From Hyphomonas beringensis (GTDB lineage: Bacteria > Pseudomonadota > Alphaproteobacteria > Caulobacterales > Hyphomonadaceae): a stretch of DNA of 64,000 nucleotides. Position 1 is the first letter of the stretch. Every line of letters starts with the position of its first letter. The notes beneath the pieces were generated by a model, which saw only the letters and a program-made list of their open reading frames with translations, was not told the origin of the DNA and ran no database searches. This document shows positions 16,780 through 26,300 of the stretch, one piece after another. The translations under genes and the position numbers were made by a program. The DNA lies in the NCBI RefSeq assembly GCF_000682755.1, contig NZ_AWFF01000109.1:1-64000 (forward strand), given 5' to 3'.

Positions 16780-17580
16780 ATGCGCCTGACTGTAGATCAT
16801 ACAACCACATATACTTATGAGCGCGGTGCGAGTTACGCGCTGCTTCAGGTGCGCAAGCGGCCACAGAATCTGCCGTCGCAATCCATCCTGTCCTGGGATC
16901 TGGCTCTCGATGGGGCTCGTAAGGAAGTCAGCTACTCCGATCATCACGGCAATCTTGTTGATCTGGTCTCTCTTGATCCGGGCGCAGAGCGCGTGGCGAT
17001 CACCTACAGAGGAGAGGTCGAAACGCATGATACTGCGGGGGTGTCTGGGGCGCACAACCAGCTGATCCCACTCTGGCTATATGAGCGGGCAACCAAACTG
17101 ACCTCGGCGGGGAAAGAAATCCGCGCCTTGGCGGGCCGCTTCCCGGATGCATCTCCCAAGGATGTGAATGTTCTGCACGATCTCATGGCAGCAATCGGCG
17201 ACGCGATAGCCTATGAGACAGACACGACTGACGCGGAGACCGATGCAGAGGAGGCGCTGAAACAGGGCCGAGGCGTCTGCCAGGACCATGCGCATGTCTT
17301 CATCGCAACGGCGCGGTTGCTCGGCTTCCCGACGCGCTATGTCAGTGGCTATCTGATGATGATGGACCGTATCGAGCAAGAGGCCGGCCATGCCTGGGCC
17401 GAGGCATGGGTCGACGGGCTCGGTTGGACGGGCTTTGATGTGTCTAACAAGATCTGCCCGGATGCGCGTTATATTCGCGTGGCCACGGGACTCGACTACA
17501 GAGACGCCGCGCCCGTGCGAGGCCTGTTATATGGGGCTGAACGGGAAAATCTCGTAGTATCCATTCAAGTACAACAGTAA
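16780..17580 (+). CDS. Transglutaminase-fold cysteine peptidase (Anbu cluster)
   Basis: A 266-residue protein with the bacterial transglutaminase-like N-terminal domain (LTVDHTTTYTYERGASYALLQVRKRP) followed by the papain-like catalytic core. The triad is visible: Cys in GRGVCQDHAHVFIATARLLG, His in GHAWAEAWVDGLGW and Asp in FDVSN. Members are predicted to cleave or form peptide bonds in a cytosolic pathway; there is no signal peptide. I chose the ATG at 16780, 4 nt after the alpha-E stop. The upstream frame overlapping the alpha-E gene by 50 nt is less likely. Confidence 0.93.
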   Translation: MRLTVDHTTTYTYERGASYALLQVRKRPQNLPSQSILSWDLALDGARKEVSYSDHHGNLVDLVSLDPGAERVAITYRGEVETHDTAGVSGAHNQLIPLWLYERATKLTSAGKEIRALAGRFPDASPKDVNVLHDLMAAIGDAIAYETDTTDAETDAEEALKQGRGVCQDHAHVFIATARLLGFPTRYVSGYLMMMDRIEQEAGHAWAEAWVDGLGWTGFDVSNKICPDARYIRVATGLDYRDAAPVRGLLYGAERENLVVSIQVQQ

Positions 17581-17613
17581 GATGACAGCTGGTTTTCTGC
17601 GGAGGGATTCGGA

Positions 17614-18345
17614 GTGACGTATTGCGTTGCTTTACGGCTTGATCGTGGCCTTATCTTCATGTCTGACACACGCACGAATGCGGGCGTCGATAATGTCTCA
17701 AAGTTTCGCAAGATGTTCACCTGGGAAAAGCCGGGCGAGCGTGTGATCACGATTTTGACGGCAGGGAATTTGGCGACCACCCAAGCGGTGATCAGCCTTC
17801 TGGACGAGCGCCTCAAGGCACCCGAGGATCGTAATCCCAGCATCATGGCTGCAACCACCATGTTTCAGGTGGCCAATCTGGTGGGTGATACGCTGAAGGA
17901 AGTTATCCGCACGCAAGGGTCTGATGGCCCGGAATCGGAATCCCCCTTTGGGGCGACAATGATTGTTGGCGGACAAATTGCGGGTATCGGCCCGCGTCTT
18001 TTCCTGGTCTATCCGGAAGGCAACTTCATCGAAGCCAGCGAAGAGACGCCCTTCTTCCAGGCAGGGGAGACCAAATATGGACGCCCCATTCTGCTGCGCG
18101 CCTATAACCCGAAGATGACGTTCGAAGAGGCGATCAAGCTGCTCTACGTGTCCTTCGACTCGACGCTGAAGGCGAATTTGTCTGTTGGGATGCCTCTGGA
18201 TCTGCAGACTATCGAAACGGATGCGTGCAAGGTTGCGGCCCAGCGCCGTGTGGAAGAGAACGACCCGTACTTTACAACCATCTCCTCACGCTGGGGAGAT
18301 GCGTTGAAGCTCGCCTTCAATTCCCTGCCGGATTACGAATTCTAG
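17614..18345 (+). CDS. Anbu: ancestral proteasome-like beta-subunit peptidase
   Basis: A 243-residue Ntn-hydrolase of the proteasome/HslV superfamily. After initiator-Met removal the chain begins with Thr (TYCVALRLDRGLIFMSD), the expected nucleophile, with no propeptide. The acidic SDTRTNAG and the lysine in SKFRKM complete the active site. Anbu particles are open, helical or ring-like and their substrates are unresolved. The start is GTG with GGAGGG about 8 nt upstream. It ends the four-gene cluster and lies only 7 nt from the convergent ATP-grasp gene. No partner unfoldase is in the window. Confidence 0.93.
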   Translation: MTYCVALRLDRGLIFMSDTRTNAGVDNVSKFRKMFTWEKPGERVITILTAGNLATTQAVISLLDERLKAPEDRNPSIMAATTMFQVANLVGDTLKEVIRTQGSDGPESESPFGATMIVGGQIAGIGPRLFLVYPEGNFIEASEETPFFQAGETKYGRPILLRAYNPKMTFEEAIKLLYVSFDSTLKANLSVGMPLDLQTIETDACKVAAQRRVEENDPYFTTISSRWGDALKLAFNSLPDYEF

Positions 18346-18352
18346 CTCAGAC

Positions 18353-19312
18353 CTAGACGACTTCCGGCACATTCTGGCGGTAAAGTTTGCGGGCAAGCTC
18401 AACGCGGGCCAAAGCGTCCATGCCTTCAATGTCTGCTTCCAGGGTTGCATTCAGCAGCGGGCGGATGCCGATCCTGTTCGCAATCTGGATGGCGAGGCCC
18501 GGACGGGCGTTCAGTTCCAGAAGCAGGGGACCTTTCCCCTTGTCCAGAACGATATCGGCGCCGAGATAGCCGAGCCCGGTCACATCATAGGCCTTGGCGG
18601 CCATTTCCAGCATCGTGTCCCAGTGCGGCACCGAGAAATTCTTCAGTGGGTTCGCCGTGTCCGGGTGAATGTCGGTCGTCTTGCCATTCTGCATCCCGCT
18701 CAGCGTCTTGCCTGTGACGAGGTCCAGGCCGACGCCGACGCCGCCCTTGTGGAGGTTGGCCTTGCCGTCTGACTCTGCGGTCGGCAGGCGTACCATCGCC
18801 ACAGCAGGGATGCCGCGTACAACGATGATCCGGATATCCGGAACGCCGCCGAACGAGATCGGATTGAAGATCTCGTCAAACTTCACGCGGTATTCGAACA
18901 TGGCCACATCCGGCTGGCCGCTGAGGCTGTACATGCCGGAGAGGATATTGTTCACGTGAAAGCGGATGTCTTCCAGCAGGGCGCGCTGACCATTTGACCG
19001 GCGCCACCCGCCGCGCATCGGCTCCATGAGGACCTGGATGCCATTCCCCTGTGAGCCATTGGCCGGCTTGATGACCACACCGTCCGGCTTGTCCAGATAG
19101 GATTCCAGATGGCGCATATGAAACGGGTTGGCGATCACGCCATACAGTTCCGGTGTGGGGATACCAGCGGCCATGGCAAGCCGCTTGGTTTCCCGCTTGT
19201 CGTCCACCAGACGGATCAGACGGCGCGGATTCAGTTCATTGACGAGGCGCAGATTCCGCTCGTTGATCCCGAGCAATCCGGCACGCCGCAATGCCCGATA
19301 GCGCCCAATCAT
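18353..19312 (-). CDS. Alpha-L-glutamate-ligase-like ATP-grasp protein
   Basis: A 319-residue ATP-grasp protein of the RimK-related group. It begins with LGINERNLRLVNELNPRR and contains PDGVVIKPANGSQGNGIQVL (ATP lysine and glycine-rich loop), LGADIVLDKGKGPLLLELNARPGLAIQIAN (metal-binding Glu and Asn) and GGVGVGLDLVTGKTL. The group is predicted to add amino acids, such as glutamate, to a peptide or protein end. It is the last gene of a minus-strand operon. Its start overlaps the stop of the 7-helix transglutaminase gene by ATGA, so the two products are made together. Confidence 0.92.
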   Translation of the reverse strand: MIGRYRALRRAGLLGINERNLRLVNELNPRRLIRLVDDKRETKRLAMAAGIPTPELYGVIANPFHMRHLESYLDKPDGVVIKPANGSQGNGIQVLMEPMRGGWRRSNGQRALLEDIRFHVNNILSGMYSLSGQPDVAMFEYRVKFDEIFNPISFGGVPDIRIIVVRGIPAVAMVRLPTAESDGKANLHKGGVGVGLDLVTGKTLSGMQNGKTTDIHPDTANPLKNFSVPHWDTMLEMAAKAYDVTGLGYLGADIVLDKGKGPLLLELNARPGLAIQIANRIGIRPLLNATLEADIEGMDALARVELARKLYRQNVPEVV

Positions 19313-20841
19313 GTGCGCGTATCCAGCTCGCGGAAGCGGATCAGCTCGCTAAGGCGCAGGCCCGTATATTTGCCCGTCAGCAGGCAGATCGCCATGATCA
19401 CGAGGAGCAGTTCGGGGAAGTTGAACATGAAATATTCAACTGTTGGATTGGTCATCACCAAATAGGCGGCCGACGCAACCAGCAGGCTGCCCACCCCTTG
19501 CTTGATGGCATCCGTGGCTGAGTATTCCTCCCACACAATCGACATCCGTTCGATTGTCATCGTCAGGATGACCATCGGGAACAGGGAGATGGAAAGGCCT
19601 ATGCGCTGCCCTGTATTCGACATCAGCTGCGCCACGACAGCCATACAGATGACAATGAAAACGACCACCGTTGCCAATCGGGGCACAAGCAGCAGTTTGA
19701 GTCTCTCAAGATAGAAGCGGACGGCCAAACCCAGAGCAATCAGGGCCGTAAACAGGATGATGCCGTTCAGCAGGGCGGTCTCGCGGAAGGCGATCCCGAT
19801 CAGCACGGGCATAAAGGTGCCCAGTGTTTGCAGGCCGATGAACTGGCGCAGGAAGACCAGCATCAGAATACCGACGGGAATGGTGACGATCACCTGGTAT
19901 ACGAGCTGTGTCGTAATGGGCAGGCGGCTGAAGCCGAACCATTGCATGGCAGAGCCTTCATCGCGCGCGACGCGCTGCGCGACATCAGCGACGGCAGCAT
20001 TCACAGGCTCGATGCTGACTTGCAGGTCCAGATCGGAAATGCCCTCCGCGCGGATGAAGTCATCCGTCCCGTGCCAGATCGTGAAGAACTCTTCCGGGTC
20101 CAGGCCGGGGAAATAGCGATGGTCAGCGCCATCAGCATAGTATTCCAGCCAATGGTGAATTTCGGCGCGGCGACGGGCCTGGTCCAGATAGACACCATTT
20201 GCTACGCGCGCCGGGATGCCCTGCGCCGTCAGCACATCGCGGGCGAGCGCCAACCGGCTGATGGAGGATGGAAGGGTGGGGGAGAGGAGAGCTTCGACCT
20301 CGTCTACATCTTCATCCACAAAGATTTCCTGCAGGACGAGATCGGCCAGGGATTCATCATCCGCCGAGCGTCGCCGCAGATCGGTCGACCAGACGAGGAA
20401 GGCTTGGCGCTCAAGGTCATTCTCGGTTTCCGGTGCAGCGCGTTGCAGCTTGCGATGCATGCCTTCGGGCAGCGGTGTGCTTTCGGTTTCCCCAACCAGC
20501 CTGGCCCGATAGCGCAGCACCTTGCGGTCATTCGGATACCGGTAGGTCCAGATCGCCGTACGGCCTTCAGCGGATTTGTTATCCAGGCGCAGACCGAACG
20601 CACCATTATAGAATTGTTCCTGGGAAACCCGTCTGCTCTCACTATTGGAAGGAATGAAGGTTTCCAGCCTGACGGGCTGATTGTTGGTGTCAAAATCCAG
20701 ATAAATCTCAAAGTCCCACGTCGTGGTGCGCGCACCGGGCGACAGGGGATAGTCGTATCTCACCACTTTCGTGGCAAAGATGCTCAGCCCGATAATTGTC
20801 AGCAAAAGGGCGAGCAGACGGGTGTGGGTGAAACTATTCAC
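19309..20841 (-). CDS. Inactive transglutaminase fused to transmembrane helices
   Basis: A protein of about 510 residues. One membrane helix is at residues 8-25. A periplasmic region follows that includes a transglutaminase-like domain (LARDVLTAQGIPARVANGVYL), which appears to lack the catalytic cysteine. The C-terminal part has about seven hydrophobic helices (residues 320-500). This is the known inactive-transglutaminase/7TM family, which always accompanies the RimK-related ATP-grasp and a retropepsin-like protease. I prefer the GTG at 20841, which overlaps the upstream stop by 8 nt; a TTG at 20871 is the alternative. It probably serves as the membrane sensor or scaffold of the set. Confidence 0.88.
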   Translation of the reverse strand: MNSFTHTRLLALLLTIIGLSIFATKVVRYDYPLSPGARTTTWDFEIYLDFDTNNQPVRLETFIPSNSESRRVSQEQFYNGAFGLRLDNKSAEGRTAIWTYRYPNDRKVLRYRARLVGETESTPLPEGMHRKLQRAAPETENDLERQAFLVWSTDLRRRSADDESLADLVLQEIFVDEDVDEVEALLSPTLPSSISRLALARDVLTAQGIPARVANGVYLDQARRRAEIHHWLEYYADGADHRYFPGLDPEEFFTIWHGTDDFIRAEGISDLDLQVSIEPVNAAVADVAQRVARDEGSAMQWFGFSRLPITTQLVYQVIVTIPVGILMLVFLRQFIGLQTLGTFMPVLIGIAFRETALLNGIILFTALIALGLAVRFYLERLKLLLVPRLATVVVFIVICMAVVAQLMSNTGQRIGLSISLFPMVILTMTIERMSIVWEEYSATDAIKQGVGSLLVASAAYLVMTNPTVEYFMFNFPELLLVIMAICLLTGKYTGLRLSELIRFRELDTRT

Positions 20842-21361
20842 GGGCGTCTTTTTCGCAGCTGCCTTCGGCAATGAAGGTGGACGCAGAGTCCACTAGAATA
20901 CGGGAAGCCATGAATTCACGGCCGACGAGAAAGTCATATTCGAAATCCTCCCGGTCTGCGAGGTTGACTTCGGCGAGTCCCTTCACGCCGCCAATGCACA
21001 GCGGCAGGTGAATAACGGGACGGCGGATCGTGCCGCCCTTCTTCAACTTGATAAGGGCAAAACGGCGGACGTTCTGATCGTAGCGAACTGTGCGCCCATT
21101 CTTTCCGATCAGGCGAAAGCGCACCCAGTCATCCTTGCCGGATTTCTTGTAGATATGTACGTCGCGGGCGAAGACAGAGCTGGAATCTGCCCCCGTATCC
21201 AGCTTGCCCTTCATTTCCAGGTCCAATTTACCGACATAGACATTCTCGACATATCCCATGACGGCGGAATCGCTGGTGCGGTCATCGCTGTCGGCATTCG
21301 CGGCAGTGGCCGTCATGGATGCGAGGGCCGCTGCAGCCAAGAGATGTTTCAAGTTCTTCAC
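20834..21361 (-). CDS. Retropepsin-like aspartic protease, periplasmic (RimK-associated)
   Basis: A 175-residue secreted protein, first gene of the minus-strand operon. Residues 1-23 are a signal peptide (LLAAAALASMTATAANA). The mature domain has the aspartic-protease signature KGKLDTGADSSSVFARD and the later hydrophobic flap-like segment DFLVGREFMASRILVDS. The family has been annotated as an ATP-dependent zinc protease, but the D-T-G-A motif fits a retropepsin fold that would act as a dimer. Its partners are the 7-helix protein and the ATP-grasp ligase. The start is GTG with AAGGA upstream. Confidence 0.85.
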   Translation of the reverse strand: MKNLKHLLAAAALASMTATAANADSDDRTSDSAVMGYVENVYVGKLDLEMKGKLDTGADSSSVFARDVHIYKKSGKDDWVRFRLIGKNGRTVRYDQNVRRFALIKLKKGGTIRRPVIHLPLCIGGVKGLAEVNLADREDFEYDFLVGREFMASRILVDSASTFIAEGSCEKDARE

Positions 21362-21844
21362 GCAGGCGTTTCCTTGTTACCTTGGTGTTCCGTTGATGCG
21401 GCTTTTCCCGGTCACTAGCATGCCGGTTTGGGACACGATAGCTGAGTGGTTCACTAGGGGTTCCCAATCCGGGACGCAAGAGTGGTTACTCCCTCTCAGA
21501 CCCGTATAGCCAAGCTTCGGAAATACTGATTTCATGGCAATTATAAGGTCAAGCCGAGGCGCCTCCGTGGTGCGCGTCTTGCATGTATTCCTGCAGGATG
21601 CGTTTGATGCGCCTTCCTGAAACAATGCATACGTAAAATAGATTTATGAAATAAATCTACTGCGGGTTGCTTTGTGGAATTTGGGGGATAAGCTTCTGAT
21701 CAAAGCTGACTATTGGGCGGGCTTTGATCCCAGAGATGTCACGTATTTTGGTGAATTTCTGGAATGGGGGTTCCACGAGGGGTGATAGTTGCGTCTAGTC
21801 TAGATGGTTCGAAGAAATCGAATCTGGTGTGAGCGAGAAGGCTT
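21362..21844. other. Long intergenic region ahead of the lipid-synthase operon
   Basis: This is 483 bases with no convincing gene. Short frames exist on both strands, but none has a ribosome site or a recognisable product. It must hold the divergent promoters of the retropepsin operon (left) and the pfaD-led operon (right). The right half is A/T-rich and contains the palindrome described separately. I saw no tRNA or riboswitch-like fold. Confidence 0.6.
21639..21659. promoter_or_regulatory. Operator-like palindrome upstream of the lipid-synthase operon
   Basis: TAGATTTAT (21639-21647), a 3-nt GAA spacer and ATAAATCTA (21651-21659) form a perfect 9-bp inverted repeat in A/T-rich DNA, about 185 nt before the pfaD-type start. 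This is typical of a dimeric repressor site or an overlapping promoter. Only one copy is seen in the window. Confidence 0.5.
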
Positions 21845-23353
21845 ATGGGGTACTCAGGCGAGCAGCTTCTCTCCCGTTTGCGGGAAGAAGTCTGTGTCGA
21901 TGAAAATGCAAGCCCGGACGGGAAAGGGGAGAGGCGAATCTGCTTTCCTCCGATCTATCCTGAATGGCTGGGGGACCGGGCGTTTGCAGAGGCGCATGGT
22001 GCACGCTTCAATTATGTTGTCGGCGAAATGGCGCGAGGCATTGCCACGCCGCGCATGGTGATCGAGGCGGGCCGGTGCGGCTGTGTTGGTTTTTATGGCA
22101 GCGCTGGGCTACAGCCTGACACGATTGATGCGGGCCTGAGTGAGATCAAATCGGCGCTTGGGCCGGATCAGGTTTCCTGGGGTGCCAATCTTATCCACTC
22201 TCCGCAACAGCCCGGATATGAGGCCAAAGTTGTCGACCTTTTTCTGGAGCGAGGCGTGCGCCGGCTGTCGGCCTCTGCCTATATGCGCCTGTCTCCGGAC
22301 GTGGTGCGATTTACGGCTCTGGGACTGAGCCGCACCAAAGATGGCAGCATCGTACGCGCCAACCATGTCTTCGCCAAAGTCTCCCGCGCTGAGGTGGCCG
22401 AGCAATTCATGGCACCAGCACCTGAAAACATTCTCAGGACCTTGGTTGCAGAGGGGCGCATCAGTGAGGCGCAGGCAGATCTGGCTGCGCAGGTTCCTGT
22501 TGCACTGGATATCACGGCGGAAGCCGATAGTGGCGGCCATACGGATAACCGGGCTGCGGCCCCGCTGTTTTCCTCCCTGTGTCTTGCGCGTGACCGTGTG
22601 ATGGAGCGTTCAGGAATAGACGCCAACACGATCCGCATCGGCCTCGGCGGCGGCATTGCAACTCCGCACGGGGTTGCCGCAGCCTTCCAGATGGGCGCGG
22701 CCTATGTGCTGACGGGCTCGATTAATCAGGCGGCGATTGAGTCCGGACTGTCAGAGCGCGCGCGCCATTTGCTGGCCAAGGCGGGCCCGGCAGATGTGGC
22801 GATGGCGCCTGCAGCGGACATGTTCGAACAAGGGGTTGAAGTTCAGGTTCTGAAGCGCGGAACCCTTTTTGCGATGCGGGCTCGCAAGCTGCATGCGTTT
22901 TATCGGTCTGGCGCATCCTATGAGACGATGAGTGCGGAAGATCGCAAATGGCTGGATGGCGTTCTGGGAGAGCCTTTCCCTGCAGCCTGGCAGCAGACCC
23001 GCGCCTATATTCAGAAAGCCAATCCGAAAGAAGCCGCACGCGCCGAGACAGACGGCAACAAGCGTCTGGCGCTGGTGGCGCGGCGATACCTGTTCATGGG
23101 GGCGCAATGGGCGCGCGATGGCGCGGAAGACCGTGTTTCTGATTACCAGATCTGGTGTGGTCCGGCGCAGGGAGCATTCAATGAGTGGGTGGCGGGGACG
23201 TTTCTTGAGCCGATCGAGAACAGGACCGTACGCCAGATGGCTCTCAATCTGATGGAGGGGGCGGCGCATCTCTCCCGCGCGGGTCAGATGCGGGCCTGCG
23301 GAGTGTCTGTTCCGCCAACAGAGTTTTCTTTCAAGCCGCGACACTTCCTGTGA
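21845..23353 (+). CDS. pfaD: PfaD-type enoyl reductase (NPD/FMN barrel)
   Basis: A 502-residue trans-acting enoyl reductase of PUFA-type lipid synthases. It is an FMN TIM barrel related to nitronate monooxygenase. Visible landmarks are ARGIATPRMVIEAGRCGCVGFYGSAGL near the N-terminus, WGANLIHSP, LDITAEADSGGHTDNRAA (FMN/active-site loop) and IGLGGGIATPHGVAAAFQMGAAYVLTGSINQA. The C-terminal helical extension (DYQIWCGPAQGAFNEWV) is specific to PfaD rather than to general nitronate monooxygenases. It is the first gene of the operon, and its stop overlaps a GTG near the start of the PfaA-type gene. Having the reductase first is unlike the common pfaABCD order. Confidence 0.93.
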   Translation: MGYSGEQLLSRLREEVCVDENASPDGKGERRICFPPIYPEWLGDRAFAEAHGARFNYVVGEMARGIATPRMVIEAGRCGCVGFYGSAGLQPDTIDAGLSEIKSALGPDQVSWGANLIHSPQQPGYEAKVVDLFLERGVRRLSASAYMRLSPDVVRFTALGLSRTKDGSIVRANHVFAKVSRAEVAEQFMAPAPENILRTLVAEGRISEAQADLAAQVPVALDITAEADSGGHTDNRAAAPLFSSLCLARDRVMERSGIDANTIRIGLGGGIATPHGVAAAFQMGAAYVLTGSINQAAIESGLSERARHLLAKAGPADVAMAPAADMFEQGVEVQVLKRGTLFAMRARKLHAFYRSGASYETMSAEDRKWLDGVLGEPFPAAWQQTRAYIQKANPKEAARAETDGNKRLALVARRYLFMGAQWARDGAEDRVSDYQIWCGPAQGAFNEWVAGTFLEPIENRTVRQMALNLMEGAAHLSRAGQMRACGVSVPPTEFSFKPRHFL

Positions 23354-23382
23354 CGCGCAAGGGTAATGAGGAACGCAATCAC

Positions 23383-26300
23383 ATGACATGCAGGTCTGCC
23401 ATTCCTGTCGCCATTGTGGGCATGGGCGCGATCTTTCCGGGCAGGGGGGATGTAACCGGCTTCTGGCGCGATATCATGGAAGGGCGGGACCTGTTGTCAG
23501 ATGTTCCTGCCAGCCACTGGCTGATCGAGGATTATTATGATCCTGACCCAAAGGCGCCCGACAAGACGTATGGACGTCGTGGCGGCTTCATAGACCCGCA
23601 GGCTTTTGACCCTGTGACTTTTGGCATTCCACCGAAAGCCATGCAGGGGACGGATTCCGCCCAGCTGCTTGCCCTGATAGCTGCGCAGATGACGCTTGAA
23701 GATATTGAACGCGACAGCAAAGGCCTCATAGACCGTAGTCGGACCAGTGTCGTCCTCGGCGTGGCTTCGGCAACGGAACTGACCGCGCACATGGCAGGCC
23801 GTCTTCAGCGCCCTGCCTGGGTCAATGCCATGCGAGACGCGGGCCTTGCGGAAGACGAGGTTCAGGACATCGCGGGCCGGATCGAAGCACATTATGCCGA
23901 GTGGCAGGAAGCCACATTCCCTGGCCTATTGGGGAATGTCGTAGCCGGGCGGATTGCAAACCGTCTGGATTTGGGCGGCAGCAATATGGTGACGGATGCA
24001 GCTTGCGCGTCCAGTCTCGCAGCGCTGCACATTGCCCTGAATGAGCTGCGCCTTGGCGATAGCGACATGGTCCTGACCGGCGGCGTTGACGCGCTGAACG
24101 ACATCCTGATGTATATGTGCTTCTCCAAAACGCCGGCATTGTCGCCAACAGGAGACTGTCGGCCCTTCTCGAATGAGGCGGATGGCACGATGCTCGGCGA
24201 AGGCGTGGGCATGCTGGCCCTGAAGCGTCTTGAGGATGCCGAGCGGGATGGGAACACGATTCACGCTGTTATCCGCGGCATTGGTGCGTCTTCGGATGGC
24301 AAGGGTACGGCCATATATGCGCCCGTTCCCGAAGGACAGGCCAAGGCGCTGAAGAGGGCTTATGAGCAGGCGGGATATGGTCCCGATGCTGTCGATCTGG
24401 TTGAGGGGCATGGCACCGGCACGCGCGCCGGGGATAAAGCCGAACTGGATGGCCTGCATCTTGTCTTCGGAGAAGGGGCAGAAGCGCCATGGTGTGCGCT
24501 AGGCTCCATAAAATCCCAGATAGGCCACACAAAGGCAGCGGCGGGGTCCGCAAGTCTGGTGAAGATGGTCAATGCACTAAGCCGCAAGGTTTTGCCGCCG
24601 ACGATCAAGATTGAAGAGCCTGCCGATGTTATCAAGGACAGCAAGGTATTCTATCTGAATACTGAGCCGCGGCCCTGGGTTAGCCCATCAAAGCGGCCCC
24701 GCAGGGGCTCCGTCAGCTCCTTCGGATTTGGCGGCAGCAATTTTCATGTGACGCTGGAAGAGTATGTTGGCGAACAGGCGGTGCGGCCATATCGTGTGTT
24801 GCCTGCGGAACTGTTCCTGTTCTCCGCAGAGACGCCTGATGCTCTGGCGGCGCAGATCAGGTCCGTATGCCGTGAGATGCCGGAAGCCGATCTGGCCATG
24901 CGTGCGTCGCATACGCATGATGACTTTGAGGCAAAGGCTGGGGCAAGGGCTGCGATCATCGCGGAAAGTCCGGCTGACCTGGTCAGCAAGGGCGCTGCCT
25001 TGGCGGGCCAGATCGAGGCCGGGGAAATTGGTACGCGGCCGCTGAAGCAGGATTGCGCAGCCTCTCTCGCTCCGGCGATTGAAGGCAAGATGGCTTTCAT
25101 GTTTTCGGGGCAGGGCAGCCAGTATGTCGGAATGGGGAGCGATCTTGCGATGGCTTTCCCGGCGGCTCGTGAGATTTGGGATCGCGCCGCCGGTCACAAG
25201 CGAACGGGCGACCTACGCCTCGACCGCCTGGCCTTTCCGCCCACTGCGTTCGACCAGTTGGACTTTGGGACGCAGACCCAGCGGCTGACGGAAATGCAGC
25301 ATGCCCAGCCCGCCATCGCGGCCGTGGCGCTGTCCCAGCTTGCTCTACTGGATGTGCTGGGCCTGAAGGCAGATATGGCGGCCGGCCACAGTTTCGGTGA
25401 AATCATGGCCCTGCATCAGGCAGGTGTCATGGATATTGATACGGCCCTGACTGTATCTGCAGAACGCGGCGCCCATATGGCCGAAGCCGCAAGTGCGTCT
25501 GAAGGTGCAATGCTGGCCGTACAAACCGATGCGGAGACAATAGCGGGGCTTGTAGACAAAACCGGGCTGTCCGTCGTGCTGGCAAATGACAATGCGCCAG
25601 ATCAAATTGTGTTGTCCGGCGCAGTTGAGGCCATTGAAGCCGCGCAACAGGCTTGCGTAGCGGCTGGCTTCAAGGCGCGGCGCCTGCCTGTGGCCACAGC
25701 CTTTCATTCGGAAATCGTAGAGGGGGCTGTCTCGCCGTTCGCCAAAGTGTTGGCAAAGCAGAAACTGCGGAGCCCCAAACTGGATGTCTATGCGAATGCC
25801 ACCGCGAGCAAATATGCCTGCAAGGTGGCTGAGCTGCCTGACTTTATCTCCGGCCAGCTGGTTCAGCCTGTGCGCTTTCGGGAGCAAGTCGAGGCGATGC
25901 ATAGGGCGGGCGCACGGATCTTCGTTGAGATCGGTCCGGGGTCTGTCGTGTCAGGTCTTGTCGGGAATATCCTGCAGGACAAGGAGCATCTAACAGTATC
26001 GCTGGATCACAAGCGGCGTAATGGTGTGAACCAATTCCTGGCAGCCGCAGCCACGCTGGCCGTGTCGGGCATTTCCCTGGACTTCGGAAAGCTGTTTGAG
26101 GCGCTTCCGCCCCAGCCAGAAAAACCGGCGCCCTCAAAACATGCCGTTATGATCTCAGGGGCCAATTACAAGAAACCCTATCCTCCTGAAACAGGGGCGG
26201 CCGGAAAGGCTGCACCGAACCCCCGAAACTTAGCGCGCGAAACTGCGCCAGCCCCCAGACCAGCCCTTCCAGAACAGACAGGCTCTTCTCCCATGACCAA

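Noticed and set aside
19828-20874. Plus-strand open frame of 348 codons across the 7-helix transglutaminase gene
   Set aside because: Antisense to a conserved membrane protein in a recognised three-gene set; no family likeness.
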